Below are positions 12,866 through 26,029 of a stretch of 64,000 nt of DNA, in pieces (positions within the stretch are counted from its first letter, which is position 1; each line of letters begins with the position of its first letter). The notes under the pieces are model-generated. The model had not been told where the DNA came from. It was given only the letters and a program-made list of their open reading frames with translations, and searched no databases. Position numbers and translations under genes: made by a program. The stretch spans positions 5,378,194-5,442,193 of the forward strand of contig NC_066852.1 in assembly GCF_001640805.2 (NCBI RefSeq), in the 5' to 3' direction. Origin of the DNA: Lates calcarifer (Eukaryota; Chordata; Actinopteri; Centropomidae).

Positions 12866-13004
12866 CTGCCCCGGGGCAGCTCTCCCTCCTCCCTCCGCCA
12901 GCGGACAGTCGGAGTCGGATCTCCATGCACCTCGCAGAAGAAGTCCACCGTGTCGTCTGCCAACACCACCTGGTTCACCGGCTGTTTGGTGAACACTGGC
13001 CTCT
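12866..13004 (-). CDS. robo3: Robo receptor exon 5: first half of Ig3
   Basis: The exon starts after an attccag acceptor, completing a Glu codon, and reads [20 protein letters not shown], then [20 protein letters not shown], then ELPRGR. It ends within the last Arg codon at a gtacaa donor, a less canonical donor than those of the neighbouring exons. The 139-bp length fits phase 1 in and phase 2 out. The cysteine in FFC and the tryptophan in VRW are the Ig core residues. The stretch NQVVLAD with CEV and EEGELP resembles Robo3 more than Robo2 (as recalled, NQVVLEE and KKDDADLP). The exon is markedly GC-rich and CpG-rich compared with the surrounding introns. The frame is intact. Confidence 0.95.
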
Positions 13005-14342
13005 CTGGAATTAGACAAAGACAGAGAACAGGGAGAGAGAATTAAAACTGCTTGCAGTTCCTAATTGCAGTTTGACTTTCAGCAATTTATAATACCGCCT
13101 TTCATGTAGAAAAGTGGATAGCTCGGACAAATTCAGACACAACTGAGAAAAAAAACAAAGGAATTGTAATAGAGTACAAGAGGAGCAGGAGGTGAAGGGT
13201 TGGGAGGCTTAGGCATGGTGAGGAAAAGTGTGTGTGGGAAAGCTGATGTCCACTGCATTGCACCAGAGCTCACTCTGAGTCTAAATATTTGCTCCAAACC
13301 TCAACTGAGCCTGAGAGATTTCTTACCAAATCTTTTCCAGGACCACATAGGCCCAGGATCAAAACCCAGACACATGCAGGGACTGATGATGACTGGCTCA
13401 CTATTATAAGTAGTATTTATCAGGAATTTGAATGAACAGGTAATGATATTGTTGAAGCAGCACAGACTATGATATACTGTTGATGAGAATAAGACAAATA
13501 GCGGCCACCAATGAAACAGAGGAAGACTGTGATCATCATTAATAGAGTCAAAGACATGACAACACTAAGTTACACAGATGGGAGATTCAACACACCAGTG
13601 ACATACAGTGTGTCCAGAGCGACACATATGCATGATTTAAAAATGAGACAGCCTAAAAAATAAGTGCAGATGTGCAGTGGCTATTATCTTGCAAATTCAA
13701 CAGATGGCATATTAAATATGAGGGGAAGTGTCAGGCCATGCATTTTCACGAACCATAAATTGATAAATTAAGTGTTACACGCTGGGTTTAGGTTTACTGT
13801 TGCACCACAGTGTGCAGACAGAATAGCATCTGTGTGGTGATGGTGGTGAGGATGAGGGGGTTGGTGGGACTGAGAAGAAAATATCAATTTTCTATCTGTT
13901 TCCTGAGATCAATACACACTTTGAAAACACTCATGCTGCTGCTCTGCTGAGAGCAAGGCAGGGAATCAGAGACGAGGAAAGAAGAAGAGAGGTCAAGAAA
14001 GCAAAGCAAAGGGCAGCTGGGAGGGAAACATTCATCTTCAGTTCCAACATCAGCTGAAAAAAGAAAGAAAGCCCAAAAGAAACTAATCCAGAAAAAGGCA
14101 GAAAACACAGGATACATGTGTTTTGAGAAGCTTGTAACTGTAATTTGTTTACATCTTTATCACATATTACTATGTAACTTCAGCCATTATCATCTGAGGA
14201 TACGGAACTAATCAAAAATAACTGTGCTTTCACAGGGATTTGTAATGTCCAATCAAAATTCTGTGTTTGTCATATGTTTAATATCCCCAACAGCGTATGT
14301 AAGTTGACCATACTTTAATGAGATGTAGAAATAATGACTCAC
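13005..14342 (-). other. Robo intron 4
   Basis: A 1.34-kb intron between Ig2b and Ig3a with a gtgagt donor and an attccag acceptor. A purine-rich stretch lies at about 13960-14105. No gene or structured element was recognised. Confidence 0.85.
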
Positions 14343-14463
14343 CAAACACCACTAGTTCAGCAGGATCACTGTCTTTCTCTCCAACCATGTTGGTCCCAAC
14401 ACACACATACATGCCAGCATCACTTTTTCTGGTGTTGGAAATCATCAGCTTGCCTCCTCGGAT
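14343..14463 (-). CDS. robo3: Robo receptor exon 4: second half of Ig2
   Basis: This exon begins [19 protein letters not shown] and continues [21 protein letters not shown]. It supplies the second Ig2 cysteine within the D-x-G-x-Y-x-C motif typical of Ig domains. It starts after a tttccag acceptor in phase 0 and ends with one base of the next Glu codon at a gtgagt donor, for a length of 121 bp. The segment [10 protein letters not shown] resembles vertebrate Robo2 (as I recall it, GERDSDPAEL) more than Robo1 or Robo3, which is one reason for caution over the paralogue. Upstream on the coding strand, intron 3 has a pyrimidine-rich tract (plus strand 14520-14580 is purine-rich). The frame is open. 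Confidence 0.95.
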
Positions 14464-15302
14464 CTGGAAATGAGAGGCACAGGCAGGGAAAGAGGGACAG
14501 ATGGACAGATGCACAGAGAATAGGTACAAAGGTAAGAGGAGGAGGAGGAGAGGTGGTGGTGGAGGAGCAGGAAAGAAGACAAATGAAAAGAGGTTGGAAA
14601 TAGGATATTGAGGCATGTTAGTCAAGAGAGAAGCTACTCCATCATTTTCAGTATGTGTCATGACAGATGGCGCCTCTGCTAGTTCTTACACTGTCTGACA
14701 ATGGGTCTAGCTCCAGGCCAATCGCCATAGAAACATCTTCCACTGCTCTAATAAGTATCTCAGATGATTCATTGTTTGATGATGGCATACATTGTGTGCA
14801 CACATGTATGCTTCCAAACAGCAGGTTTACATGCTGGTTTTATTGTATTCTAATGGTTTTGTGTCAGTAATTTTTAGAAGGTAGGTTTGCTCTGAAGAAT
14901 GCTCTTGAAGGATTAAATTAAACAACAATCAATGCAGTCCAATAGCAGCATTGCTTTTCCAAAACTGTGATGGAACTGAATTGATTCTTAATCAAGGTCT
15001 TCTCATTGGTAATCAAAAGTCAATGTCTTCCATCAATGGTAATGAAATTAATGACTGGTCAGTGGATGTCTAAAAAAATATTTGGACATTTACCTGAAAA
15101 ATTAGGGAAAGTAGCTATGGTGTGATCCAAAAACTGTGATGGACAAACATGATTGGCTACAATGCATACCTATTTCCATTTAAAACAATGCACTCTGCAT
15201 ATCTTTGCATATGAACTCTGTGCACTGACTAGATGACTTGTTTAGATGCATCATTTGTTTTGCAGTGTTCTAAATCTTTCTAGAAGTCATCAGCCAACTT
15301 AC
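14464..15302 (-). other. Robo intron 3
   Basis: An 839-bp intron between the two Ig2 exons with a gtaagt donor and a tttccag acceptor. Near the acceptor, the coding strand has a C/T-rich tract (plus strand GGA/GGT repeats at about 14530-14570). Nothing else was seen. Confidence 0.85.
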
Positions 15303-15460
15303 AGTGATCCTCTCATCTCGGTCATTGACCCGGATGTTGTTTCTCTTCCAAGAGATGGTGGGCTCAGGATGGCCTCTGGGGGGGATACACTCCATGACAG
15401 CCGGCTCACCAGCTGCTACCACCACATCACTGGGAGTCTGACGGAAGTCATCTCTCAGAA
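15303..15460 (-). CDS. robo3: Robo receptor exon 3: first half of Ig2
   Basis: The exon follows a long polypyrimidine tract and ccccag acceptor and ends at ACT with a gtaagt donor. It reads [19 protein letters not shown], then [20 protein letters not shown], then [13 protein letters not shown]. This is the strongly conserved start of Robo Ig2, with its first cysteine in MEC and the core tryptophan in SWK. It is 158 bp, enters in phase 1 and leaves in phase 0. The preceding exon supplies the first base of the Ile/Val codon before LRDD. Splitting Ig2 over two exons is the usual Robo gene structure. The reading frame is intact. In the receptor, Ig2 lies next to Ig1 at the membrane-distal end and contributes to Slit binding. 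Confidence 0.95.
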
Positions 15461-18119
15461 CTGGGGAAAAAAAAAGCAAAGGTGCAGAAAGATGGTTAAA
15501 ATGGGTGTAAACCTCTCTGTTGATGATTCTATCTTTTATCTGGCTTTACATACATGTATTATATTGCATATATTGCTGAGTTTTAGTCTGCTGATGATAA
15601 CATCCTTTACCCGACTATGCATAAATGGAGTCATAATAACTCTGTACTGACATTTGGCCTTCAAAAAGATACAACATTAATGCTGAGCAGGTGAAAAAAA
15701 AAAAATCGTATCTCATTGTGAGTGGAATAACAAAAAGCATGACAGGACAATGATATGGTATGACTGTAAATTGGTACGCATGTGTCCCTAAAGTCTTCAT
15801 TGACTCAGTGTCATGTGTGCGGCATCACAGCACATCAATAATGAAGGCTCTCACACACAAAGTAAATGAATAATTCAATCTGATCCACACACACATGCAC
15901 CCTTGGAAAATGCACATGCATTAATACACTTGGATATGTGGTCAAGAAAATAAGTCACCATTCAAACAAGTACATCAGAGAAATCAAGTACATCAACTGC
16001 AGGAAGCCACTCTGAATACCAAATCCAGGAAATATATCCCTCTGTTTTGCTCTCTTGGAGTCTATTCATAATACATTAGAGATTTGTCTTGGAGTCACCA
16101 TGCCTCCTTTACTTCCAAATTAATTCCTCTTGTGCTTGTTACCTGAAGGCATTGGGCTTTTTCTTTCTCATTTAAGTCTCTAGAGCTCTGAAACCTCTCA
16201 GATTACAGGTGTGGTGGATGGTTTTGTAGTCGAGAATGATGTACTGACAACACCAGTCTACCAGGAAGAGGTCAAACCCATGCAGGCCTGCAGGCTAGAA
16301 GTCTGGTCTAAGCCACTCCAGGGATTTACAGAGGGGGAAACCAATGAGACAGTTTGTATGGCATTCCTATCTGGCCCAAATGTCCCTCTAAAAGTTGCCT
16401 GAACTAATCTGAAAGCAAATCTTCACAAAATTCCCTTTCACATCACAGTTTCTCTTAGGCATTCATTAAGAAACAAAGTTAAGCAGCAACTCTTTCAAAA
16501 AACCACTTCGGGGGTATCAACTTTCTAACCTCACATATTCCACAGAGTTCATTTTGAAGCTATGGGAAGATGATGATTTGAACATCAAGGAGTCAGTGGA
16601 TGATTAATTGATGCAGGAGAATAGCATGGCTGATTCACATATATTATAGCAGTCTAACTGATAGTATCAATAAGGTGTTTCAGTATAATGACTTTCAACC
16701 CATGTCCTGACTCAACACTCTCCTGAGTATGTAAAATTCTGCAGGGTTGTTGAGACTGTCATAAAGATGAGCAGAGAGACATTTTGCTACTTCACCTTAA
16801 AAGTGCAAGCCATGTCAGAAAGCTACGTACTAATTTACACAAACAGCATTTCAAAGACTTTTTGAACATTGCTACTAAAAAAGCTGTCAAGTGTATCACC
16901 TCTGTGTCAAAGCACAAGCTTCTTTAAAATGCCCTGAGCACAGAACTGACAGAAAAGTTTGTCATGTTTGGGGAGAACATTGATTTTAAAGTGTTGTCTT
17001 AACATTACATAACTGCATGTCTGTAAAGCTTGATAGAGCTGACTTAGATAATAAGACAAACTAATGGAATTCTTTATCACCATGCAATTATTCAATAACT
17101 ACTCATCTTCTGCTTCAACTAAATAATTTCTCACTTTGCAGGCTGGAATGAAGTGTTGACAACAGCAGCATTTACACATTCAATACAAGGTGTAAATTAC
17201 TTCATTATGTAAGCACTCTTTTTACTGTAATTTAAGAGTTTTTCCAAGCACTTATCCTTTTCTGAGACAGTATTTTACTTATAGATAATAAGCACAAATA
17301 GATACAAATGACAGTTAAAAGGTTATGGTGCATTCATGAGGTAACTCCATTAACATTTAATTTGAAACTCCATTAGGGAATATGTGAACAACATGAAAAA
17401 ACATGAAAACCTGCAAAACCTGATTTATTAGTCATGTATTTGATTCTATGTATTTTCATTTTGAATAGAATCCAGGATAGTATTCAAAACTGTTAGAAGT
17501 ACTCCCATACTCACTTACTTGGTAAGTGTAGCCTTGAGGACTAAATAGGCACACAGAAGAAAATATATGGTTTGTTAATGCAGTGGAATATGGAAGTGAA
17601 AAACTTCTGAACTGCTCTAAGTCATCTTCCACTGAAACCAGTGGCTAAAAACAAATATTTACCTCAAGCCCATTCATATGCTTCATGTAAAGCAGTGATT
17701 TGTATGTGATATTTTTTGTCAATAATTGTCAATAAATGTCTCCTCCTGGACGTCTGTCATCATCATATATCATGCAATATACAGCATGTATGTCTTGATA
17801 CATGGGTAGGTATGCACACCAGGGTGTGTGCATGTGTGTCCATGTTAGTGAGAAACAGCACCAATGTCGCTGTAATGTCACAGGCCAGCAGGGGAGGGTC
17901 AGTGCCTCATCTGATTAATGACACAGCCCCCCTAATGACAGCACCAACAGGCCAACAAAGCCCCAGGACATTACCATTATCATCACAATCCATATATCTA
18001 TCTGTCCATCCATCCATCCATATGAACTCACTTACACTCTTCTGAGTTCTGAGGACATTTCTTTATCTCAAATACCTGGGCCTGTGTGAAAAATTCATTT
18101 GTATCTCAGTGTGAGGGTG

Positions 18120-18880
18120 TACGCTGCAAAGCCTCATTTTTCTTCTTGTCAAGATAGCGTGGCGTCCTCTTTGAATGAGGGTAAGCGCAGATGTGTATGC
18201 GAGGAGATAAATCTGTTTTGTTGGTAATCAAGGTCATGAGAGACGGACACATCAGCGTTTAAGGAGAGAAGAGGATATTTTTCATTTATTCATTAGCTAA
18301 CAGAGCCTGTGCTTCCCTTTGCCCTGATAAAATACAGATCTACACAATTCATTGTTGGCTCCAGAACCATTATGTTGCTGTCTTTTTTATCTGTGTCTTT
18401 TAGAGGGATGAAATTGCCGCTTATGGGTCTGGTCAGACCCATATCCTGAAGGCCAATTACTTAGCCACAAAGCATTTGGGGCACTCCAAATCCCATTGGC
18501 CCATCCAATCCTGAAATGATATGCCAAACCACACCCCTGACCTTATCTCTACCTGCTGCCTACATTTTCCCCAATCACTATTCAGAGCAGAATTACAACC
18601 CTGACTAAACTGTTCAGGAACCTGTCCTGCCACGCAAATCGAAGAGGGAAATAGGACAGTTCGCTGCACCTCAGGTCTGAATTACCATGCAGCAGGGTTA
18701 AAGGACCACTGTGATGACCTGTCACACACCATTCAGAGATCATGGCTCTAGGGGCCCGTGATCTTTCCCATTCTACCCTCCACACTCACCAGATCTGAGC
18801 AAAAAGAGGGTCTCTAGAAGTTTATTAGGCACTGGCAATTACCCAGGAGGCCCTTGGGGGCCCATATTAAGTGGGTGCAC
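18120..18880. promoter_or_regulatory. Candidate regulatory block with a near-perfect palindrome (intron 2)
   Basis: A run of about 760 bp of complex sequence without simple repeats. At its centre, 18422-18443 is a perfect 10-bp inverted repeat around two bases (TATGGGTCTG-gt-CAGACCCATA), containing GTCTG and CAGAC half-sites resembling SMAD boxes. The regulatory role is an inference. Confidence 0.3.
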
Positions 18881-20019
18881 TTTGACCCTTTCTTTAAACC
18901 CCTTCAACAAAGCCAGAGTAATCCCCACCACTGGGCCTGAACGACATGCTTTAATAAGAGCACAGACACGCAGTAACATACACAAGGTAAGAGATAAGGA
19001 CCACAACTGTATATTTAAAATATAGACTGGAATTAAAACCCTGAAAACTGTAAAGTACATGCTTCACCCACTCTGATAGGTACAGCTAGAGTCTGATGAT
19101 ATGACAATATATACCAAACTACAATATTTAACTACCAGTAGACACTTTGTTCTACCGTTTCTGGTGATGTATCTACAGTACACAGCAAAACATATATAAC
19201 CTGTGCAATGTCACTAAATGTTAAATGATTGACAATAATTTTATTATTTCTAAATTCAAGTTTAGGACATTTGAGCCTATGTGTAATTAAAAACAAAAAA
19301 ACTGAAAATGCAGAAGATGGTACAAGAGCAACAGTGGGCTACTAAACATAAGCTGAAACAGTGTTGTAGCAGTGGTTCAGGGGGTATAGGCAGAGCCTAT
19401 AGAGTGTCATCAAAAATAGGGGGGAGGATACAAAGCATAAAAAGAATGGAATCTCACTAATGAAGAATACTGATTTGTGGTGCAGTTGGGTCTTATAGAT
19501 GGATCTTTCCCACAGAATTTGCAATTAACATTTTAGTGAAACTGACCAAGGGTGTACTCAGTTTTGCAGCATCCTGTATAGCTTTGAAAACTCTTGTATT
19601 TTATATATTGGATATATTTGCATCATTTACTGAAATTTGTATGGTATCTAATTCATTGTGTTAGCAACAGATATCATGATTTGGTCATTGTATGTATTAA
19701 CTGTCTCTCAGTACAACTTCTGGACAACTATTATATATTGCATATCAACAACACAATATAAATTTACATAGATCATGAGAGAAGACATCATCACTCATCT
19801 TTAAACAAATTACCTAATGACAAACACATTAGTCACACCAAAACAAATGACACCCATCTGCATGTAACATTTATCAGCTTGTGATGTACACTGATGGATG
19901 TGCGAATTGCAAATTGTACTGAATCATTACCAAAATTAAAAACCACCAGAGAATATTATCAATTCTACCCCAAACAAAGTGTGTTATTGTATGGAGGTAA
20001 TTTTTATCTGTGACCATTA

Positions 20020-20175
20020 GGCCTCTGTGATTTATCACATGTGCAAAGTATCGGGACCCTTCTGTATATCAGGGCATCATTTGAGCATTTAATTGCACAT
20101 AAAAAACACCTTTGGGGCCGAGCTCAGGCTCACTTTTAATTAAATGGCTTTATCGCTGTTGTTAATGTTCCAAGG

Positions 20176-20208
<33 letters not shown>

Positions 20209-20360
20209 CAGCACCCCCTCAAGAATAAATATTCAGACGACAGACAGAGAATGACGGATAGTCCCTTGGCTGGCAGAGCAAAGAGAGGGATGGTGGGAGG
20301 GGAATCAAGAAAAGCGTCCTCGGGTTCAAGATCTGCTGTGGGGGATTGAGCTGGTCATCT
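20020..20360. promoter_or_regulatory. Candidate conserved non-coding block (intron 2)
   Basis: Homeodomain-type cores cluster here: TTTAATTG at about 20088, and the palindrome TTTAATTAAA at 20135-20144 followed by TGGCTTTATCGC. They lie beside the (TG)15 tract at 20178-20207. The flanking sequence is of mixed composition and non-repetitive. No conservation test was possible. Confidence 0.3.
20178..20207 (+). repeat. (TG)15 microsatellite
   Basis: An uninterrupted TG run in intron 2, next to a candidate regulatory block. Confidence 0.95.
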
Positions 20361-22210
20361 GTCAATCCGTCAGTTTACATCTTGTCCTGACATGAGGCAA
20401 TCTGCTTTGGTGTGATCACACACGCAAAAACACCCTGATGTTTTTGCTCTTTCGCCCAAGTACATACATCCCTCTTATCCCTTTATCAAGCCCAGTTGGA
20501 CACACACATACAGATGTACATATGTCTTCTCTGTTCTCTCTGTAAGTGTAACCTGTTCCCCAAGGCAATATCTGTCTATAGGCCCTTGGGCCCAACAGGG
20601 GCCCCCATCAGAAGCCATCTTCTATCAGCCACTCTCATTATCCAGAGTGGACCCCCTATGATCCCTATCAACCATTACACTATGATGAAACGGCCCGCAC
20701 AGGATATTGGGGTGTGTGTGTGTGTGTGTTCTTAGTGGTGATGGGAGAGTCTAGAGAAGATGGAGGGGAGGCGGGTGTCTCACAGTTGGAGACAGATGTC
20801 CGTGCTACCACTAAGCACCCACCGCCTCCCCACCCTACCCAGTGCAAACACAGACACTTGTGCAGATATACTGCACAGCAGCTGTAACAGCAAATACAGA
20901 GAAGCACTGTCTGCATCCAATATGTCCAGCTCAGACCAATATATGAGCTGACTGGGGACTGTAAACCCCTACACACACATACACAGTGTCAAGAAACATT
21001 TACCATTTAGCTGAAATGTCCTCCTCTTCAAAATACTTGGTTATTAGTTTATTTTTTTTTTCTTGTTCTTCTTGGGTGTTGCCATTTGGCTCGTTGACAA
21101 TCTTTTATGACCTTGAGTAAGTGACATAACGTAGGTTTAGCTCTCTGAAAATGCTCATATGGCCAATAGGAAGACTGAGATGGTGCTAAAGCTAAATGAA
21201 TGGGAATCACAACAACAGGGTATTTCAATTACTCCCTCCTGACCAGAAGGGTCACCTTGTTGGCCCAGGCAATCTTCAAGCACACAGTCACACAGGAATA
21301 ACCTGTTCATCAATGTCCGATGCATTTCATCCTCACAGATCTACACCCTCTCTTTTCTTTTGTCCCTTGGTGTGTCAGCTGGCGTAGCCATTTAGGCCAC
21401 TGTCACTGCTGTTTAGTCCTATCAGCTGACTCCATTTAGCAGCCACAACAGCTGCCCTGACCCCACCCACCCAATCCCAACCACCCTTACCCACAGCCTA
21501 TCACACCCGTGCTACCACAAAACCTGGGCTCATGGTTGAAAAGCAGCTGGTCCCACTACCCATGATGACAAGAGCATGAAAAATAATTTCCATGCGTAGC
21601 TCCAGAAAAAAAAAAAAAAAAAGACCCTACAGGTTGAGGTGAATGTTCAGAAAATCTTATTGTTCTGTGTGATTAGTGAGGAGATCAGGCATTAAAATGA
21701 CAACAATTCAAATAATCAGTTTGACAGAGTGAAGAGAGAAAATCTCCACAGTACAAATTAACATTGTGTGAAAGCCCTGGTATTTCTCACAGCAAACCTT
21801 GGGAAAACTAATTATTAGCCACTAGGCTCAGATAAGACTGAAATGAAAACCACAAGTCACTGTGATGCATTACAAGCTGATTATAAGCCTGTTAATAGCA
21901 CAGATAAACCTCCTCTTCTAACATAATCATTAGGCAAAACTAAGAAATGACATTCAATCTATTATTCAAGAAATGCTTTGGTGATGTTTACGATGCTTTA
22001 AAATGTGTTATCAGCTTCGCTACATGCAAATCCTACCCAAAATTGAATTAAGAGATACAACCTGAGAAACCCCCATCACACCCCCACGCCCTTGTGCTGC
22101 AGAGAGAATAGATGAGGTTATCTGTCAAGGTGCAATGTTTCACAGCTTAAGCACTCATAAACGCCTGGGCCTGGGCCCTCCATAGTGTCTTGTCACACCC
22201 AGACATGTTG

Positions 22211-22259
22211 GAGGAGGGGGGGTGGGGGGGTGGGGTGAGGAGCAGGTGGGTTGGGGGGT
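22211..22259 (+). repeat. G-rich, quadruplex-prone tract
   Basis: Five or more G runs of three to eight bases separated mostly by single T (GGGGGGTGGGGGGGTGGGG, then GGG and GGGGGG). The pattern fits the classical G-quadruplex motif on the plus strand. On the transcribed Robo RNA it appears as C runs, so any quadruplex would form in the DNA and not in the pre-mRNA. Confidence 0.7.
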
Positions 22260-22396
22260 AATACTTGGCAGCGGTGCTGTCTGCAGCCAATATGACCGTG
22301 GGCCCCACATGCAGCAGTGGGACAGCACAGGAGGAACTCATTATCAGCCACACAGAATCTAGAGGGAAAAGTGGTGCTTGCAGGGAGGGATTGTTC

Positions 22397-22447
22397 TGTG
22401 TGGGTGTGTGCATGTGTGTGCATGTGTGTGCATGTGTGTGTGTGTTT
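22397..22447 (+). repeat. Compound TG / GCATGTGTGT tandem repeat
   Basis: A TG-rich tract containing three consecutive 10-bp units of the form GCATGTGTGT, ending in a plain TG run. It is intronic simple sequence; the open frames across it are artefacts. Confidence 0.85.
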
Positions 22448-23899
22448 TATACTGAAGCAGACGGCCAGTAAACATGGTGCAGTGCAGAGGTTGAGGATAA
22501 TAAGGCCAACTTGCAGGCACCTTGTTAGCATGGAGCTGAAATCATGTGACAACATGATTATGTATTAAAGCCAGTTAATGCTTTACATGGGAGTGCATGC
22601 CACACAGTACATTTGGTAAAAAATTATGTAACGCCTACAAAAATGACTGGGAGAGAGGAAGTCTCATGAGGCTGTGCACTAACTGTATGATACAGAGACG
22701 CCAAAGTGCTGCATCCAACCAGGGACAGACATGGCCAGCTGGACTTCTCTTATATAACACTGAAATGCTGAAGCGACCTGGCACACAGTTGCCATATGAC
22801 ATAAAATACATAAATGTCAACATTATAACACAACATGATAATGTGGCCATCCAAACCCTAATGCTGGATATTTATGTAAATTGCATTAAAGTGTAGCTGC
22901 TATATATGGTATACATCCTAAGAAATCTTTAGTACGGCAGCTACAGAAATAAAACATGGTAATTCCAAGAACTGTGATTGGTCAACTTGTTGAGAGTAAA
23001 CACAACATGAAGCATGTCGAAGAGGGCACAGTTATCCACTCCTTTTCAGTATCACATGCTGTATTTAGCAAAATCTTCTCCACTGCAAACCAGCTCACCG
23101 TGATTGTCACTATCACAGTGAATGAAGGACTGTACTGTAAAAACAGCAGAGATTAGTCTGATATTCAGTAATGAAACTCTCCCACCACTGCCTGCAAAGT
23201 GAATGAAATAATGTAAACACAGTAAATGTGGGGAATGGAATTTAAAGCAATTTAAAGTTTTGGACCACATACAGTACATCCATCTACTTTTGCAAGGGTG
23301 GCTGTGAAATCCAACACTGAACTATAAATCAAAACCTACGCCACAGGTATACAATTGGATCCTTGTTAACCCCTTGCATCAAGCATAAATCCAGCTAGCT
23401 AACGGGCACATTACTGTCTACATTGGCTTATTTGGCATTCGATGTATATCATGACCTGAAGAAATGTCTAATAAAAATAGAATTCAACACTAGATTTTCT
23501 CAGGTTGTAAATATTGCACTGATTTACTTAACAAAAAATAAAGGCGAAAAAATTCCCATATCAATATTTCCTTTTTATTTCTCCTTCACTCACACATTCA
23601 TTCATTCATTGTGTTGCACTCGTTGTAAGTGACACATGAAGGTTCATTTGGGGAGTTCAGACAAGACAGATAAAGAAATAAAGAGTTAAAGATGAAATAT
23701 TAACAGTATTTTTTAAATGATTAATGACTGATGAGGGATACATGGTCTTCAGGCGATGAGCCTCAAACTGTAGTTTGTGCATATATATGTATGTCTGGAG
23801 AGCTATTAAAAGCTCTGGCTAACCTTCCATCCCTCCTGCTAGAACCCTCATCCTCAGCCCCATCACCCACCCCCTGTCTCCACCCCTTCCTCTCCCCAT

Positions 23900-23901
<2 letters not shown>

Positions 23902-23939
<38 letters not shown>
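23902..23939 (+). repeat. (CA)19 microsatellite
   Basis: An uninterrupted CA run in intron 2, likely polymorphic between individuals. Confidence 0.95.
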
Positions 23940-23944
<5 letters not shown>

Positions 23945-24413
23945 GCACACACTCAAACAGAGCAGAACAAGCCTGAGGCATGCCAGGGCCATTTCATTGA
24001 AATAGCCATATTTCAAGTCAAGAGCGGGGGCCGAATTAAAATACTACTTGGCAGCCAAAATCTTCTCACGTCGAAGCTCCCTACCCCCAAACCACCTCCA
24101 ACCCCTCCCATTAACCTGGTACGAGAGAAAATACCCCAAGTTTGTGCACAGACACAGATAAAGCAAGTCTGCTGTAAACACAAGCATTCCTGTGCATCCA
24201 TACACACACCACAACACTCACACTGACAAACTTCTCCTCATCTGAGTGTAAATCCCTCCAATCTCCTGGCATGAGGAGTGCTCACCTATGTGTGGCTCAG
24301 CAGCAGGTTTCCATCCCAATTCTGAGCTGGTGCTGCTGCTCCGGCTGTGCTCAGCCACCCAGCAACCTTGAGGTTAATCCACCGCAAACCTCCCCTGGCA
24401 TGCCATGTGGCCA

Positions 24414-24438
24414 TGTGTGTGTGTGTGTGTGTGTGTGT
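24414..24438 (+). repeat. (TG)12 microsatellite
   Basis: A TG run in intron 2, 475 bp from the CA run at 23902. Confidence 0.9.
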
Positions 24439-26029
24439 CAACATGTTTTTCTGCCAATTTTTCATCTATGTGTTTCATCCCTGCAATTCCTGATGGGCTC
24501 ATGCAACTCCCCTGGCCCCTGACAACCTGCAGACCAAACTCAGCAGAGTATGGACTCTGTAATTCTCTGGGTTTTGAAGTAACGTTGTGGTTCTCTAGCT
24601 CTTGGATTTTCCTCCAAGAAAGTGGAAGGATCCCACGGGGCAGACTGGTGGAAAGAGAGACATCCTTCAGTCAGAGACCCAGGATAATTCCAAAAGCATG
24701 CACCCTGCTAAAGTGTCCTTGGGCAAGACAGTGATTTGTTTCCTACCTCAGGGTGCTGTCATGTAGCTCACCCTGACTTCTGACCCCCTGCAGTGAGGCG
24801 CAAGAAAAAACAATTTGCTGGCATGGATCAATAATATCACATTATCAAAAAGCTGTATTTAAGATTAATTTCTCCCTCTATTTAGTCTCTTAATGGGAAC
24901 TGATGATAAACAGTGCAGGCTCATGGCCTCTGAGGAAAGAAAGGCGTGTTAGATGGAGTACAGTCAAGGTGAATGGTTGTTTGATGTTTAGTCCATGTCA
25001 AATCTATCAACTTAATGAACCTGTGTATTTATTGGCTTCTTTTAGGGGGTTTCAGTTCAAAAATATATATGTTCGATGATGAAAGACTGGGATTGAAATC
25101 AGGAATTTTGCAATGCATATGTTATGACCTTGCCTTGTATGACTCTTCTCTTTAATTGAAACTGGCATATATCCTTGAGGGAGAGTGTAAAGATGCATTC
25201 ATAAGCCCTGCAACTCTGTTACAAAAGGAAATGTATGTATGCTTTTACCTTGGACTGTGATGTAAATGACAGAGATGGAGACATGCCATGTCTCTTCAAA
25301 TTACCCTGGCTATTCATAAAATATTTAAACTGTTTGACAATACTTATTTCAGCTTGAGTGGCTCCCTACTCCTCATAAAGCTGAATAAATCAGGTGAACC
25401 TATTCACGCCTGATTGACAGGCTTGCAAAAACAGCTTCTACCCCTTTGACAAAATATAAATCTGTCAGCAGAAACACACAAACATTTTGGAATGGATGTT
25501 AAAGAAAATTTTTTGCTTTAGTTGGAAATGTGCCATGCCTTTAGAAACTGAGGAAAAGAGGAGATGAAACAACATTTTGATGGGAGTTGTTTGGCAAAAA
25601 CAAGCCAGTGGAGAGATTCAGAGAAAAAAATCTGGACTGCATGCTACGAAGAGAGGATGAGGATGAGGAGGAGGCGGAGGGGGATTTGCAAACATGCACA
25701 TCCATACACACACTTAATCTGGTTGTAATTCAAGCAATATGTGCACACATATGTGATATGGAATTAGAGGTGTTGAGGGTGATGTGTGTGCATTTGCAAT
25801 TGGGTGTGTTGCACCATGAAAAAGGAAGAACCCCTCCCCAAACACATACATGGGGAGACTAACAAGATCGCTGCGATGGGTTAAACAAGAAGTACTACAT
25901 CAGTGATGTATGCATGGCATTGCTAAGGAGAGCTGAAACAACAACCCTCCACCCCTCATTGCCCACCCTCCAGCAATAACACCCACCCCAGGACCCCGAG
26001 GGCCCCCCACAACAATACCATTACAGAGG

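Noticed and set aside
12830..13018. 62-codon minus-strand frame over the Ig3a exon
   Set aside because: It is a shadow in the wrong frame. The true Ig3 reading uses another frame set by the splice phases.
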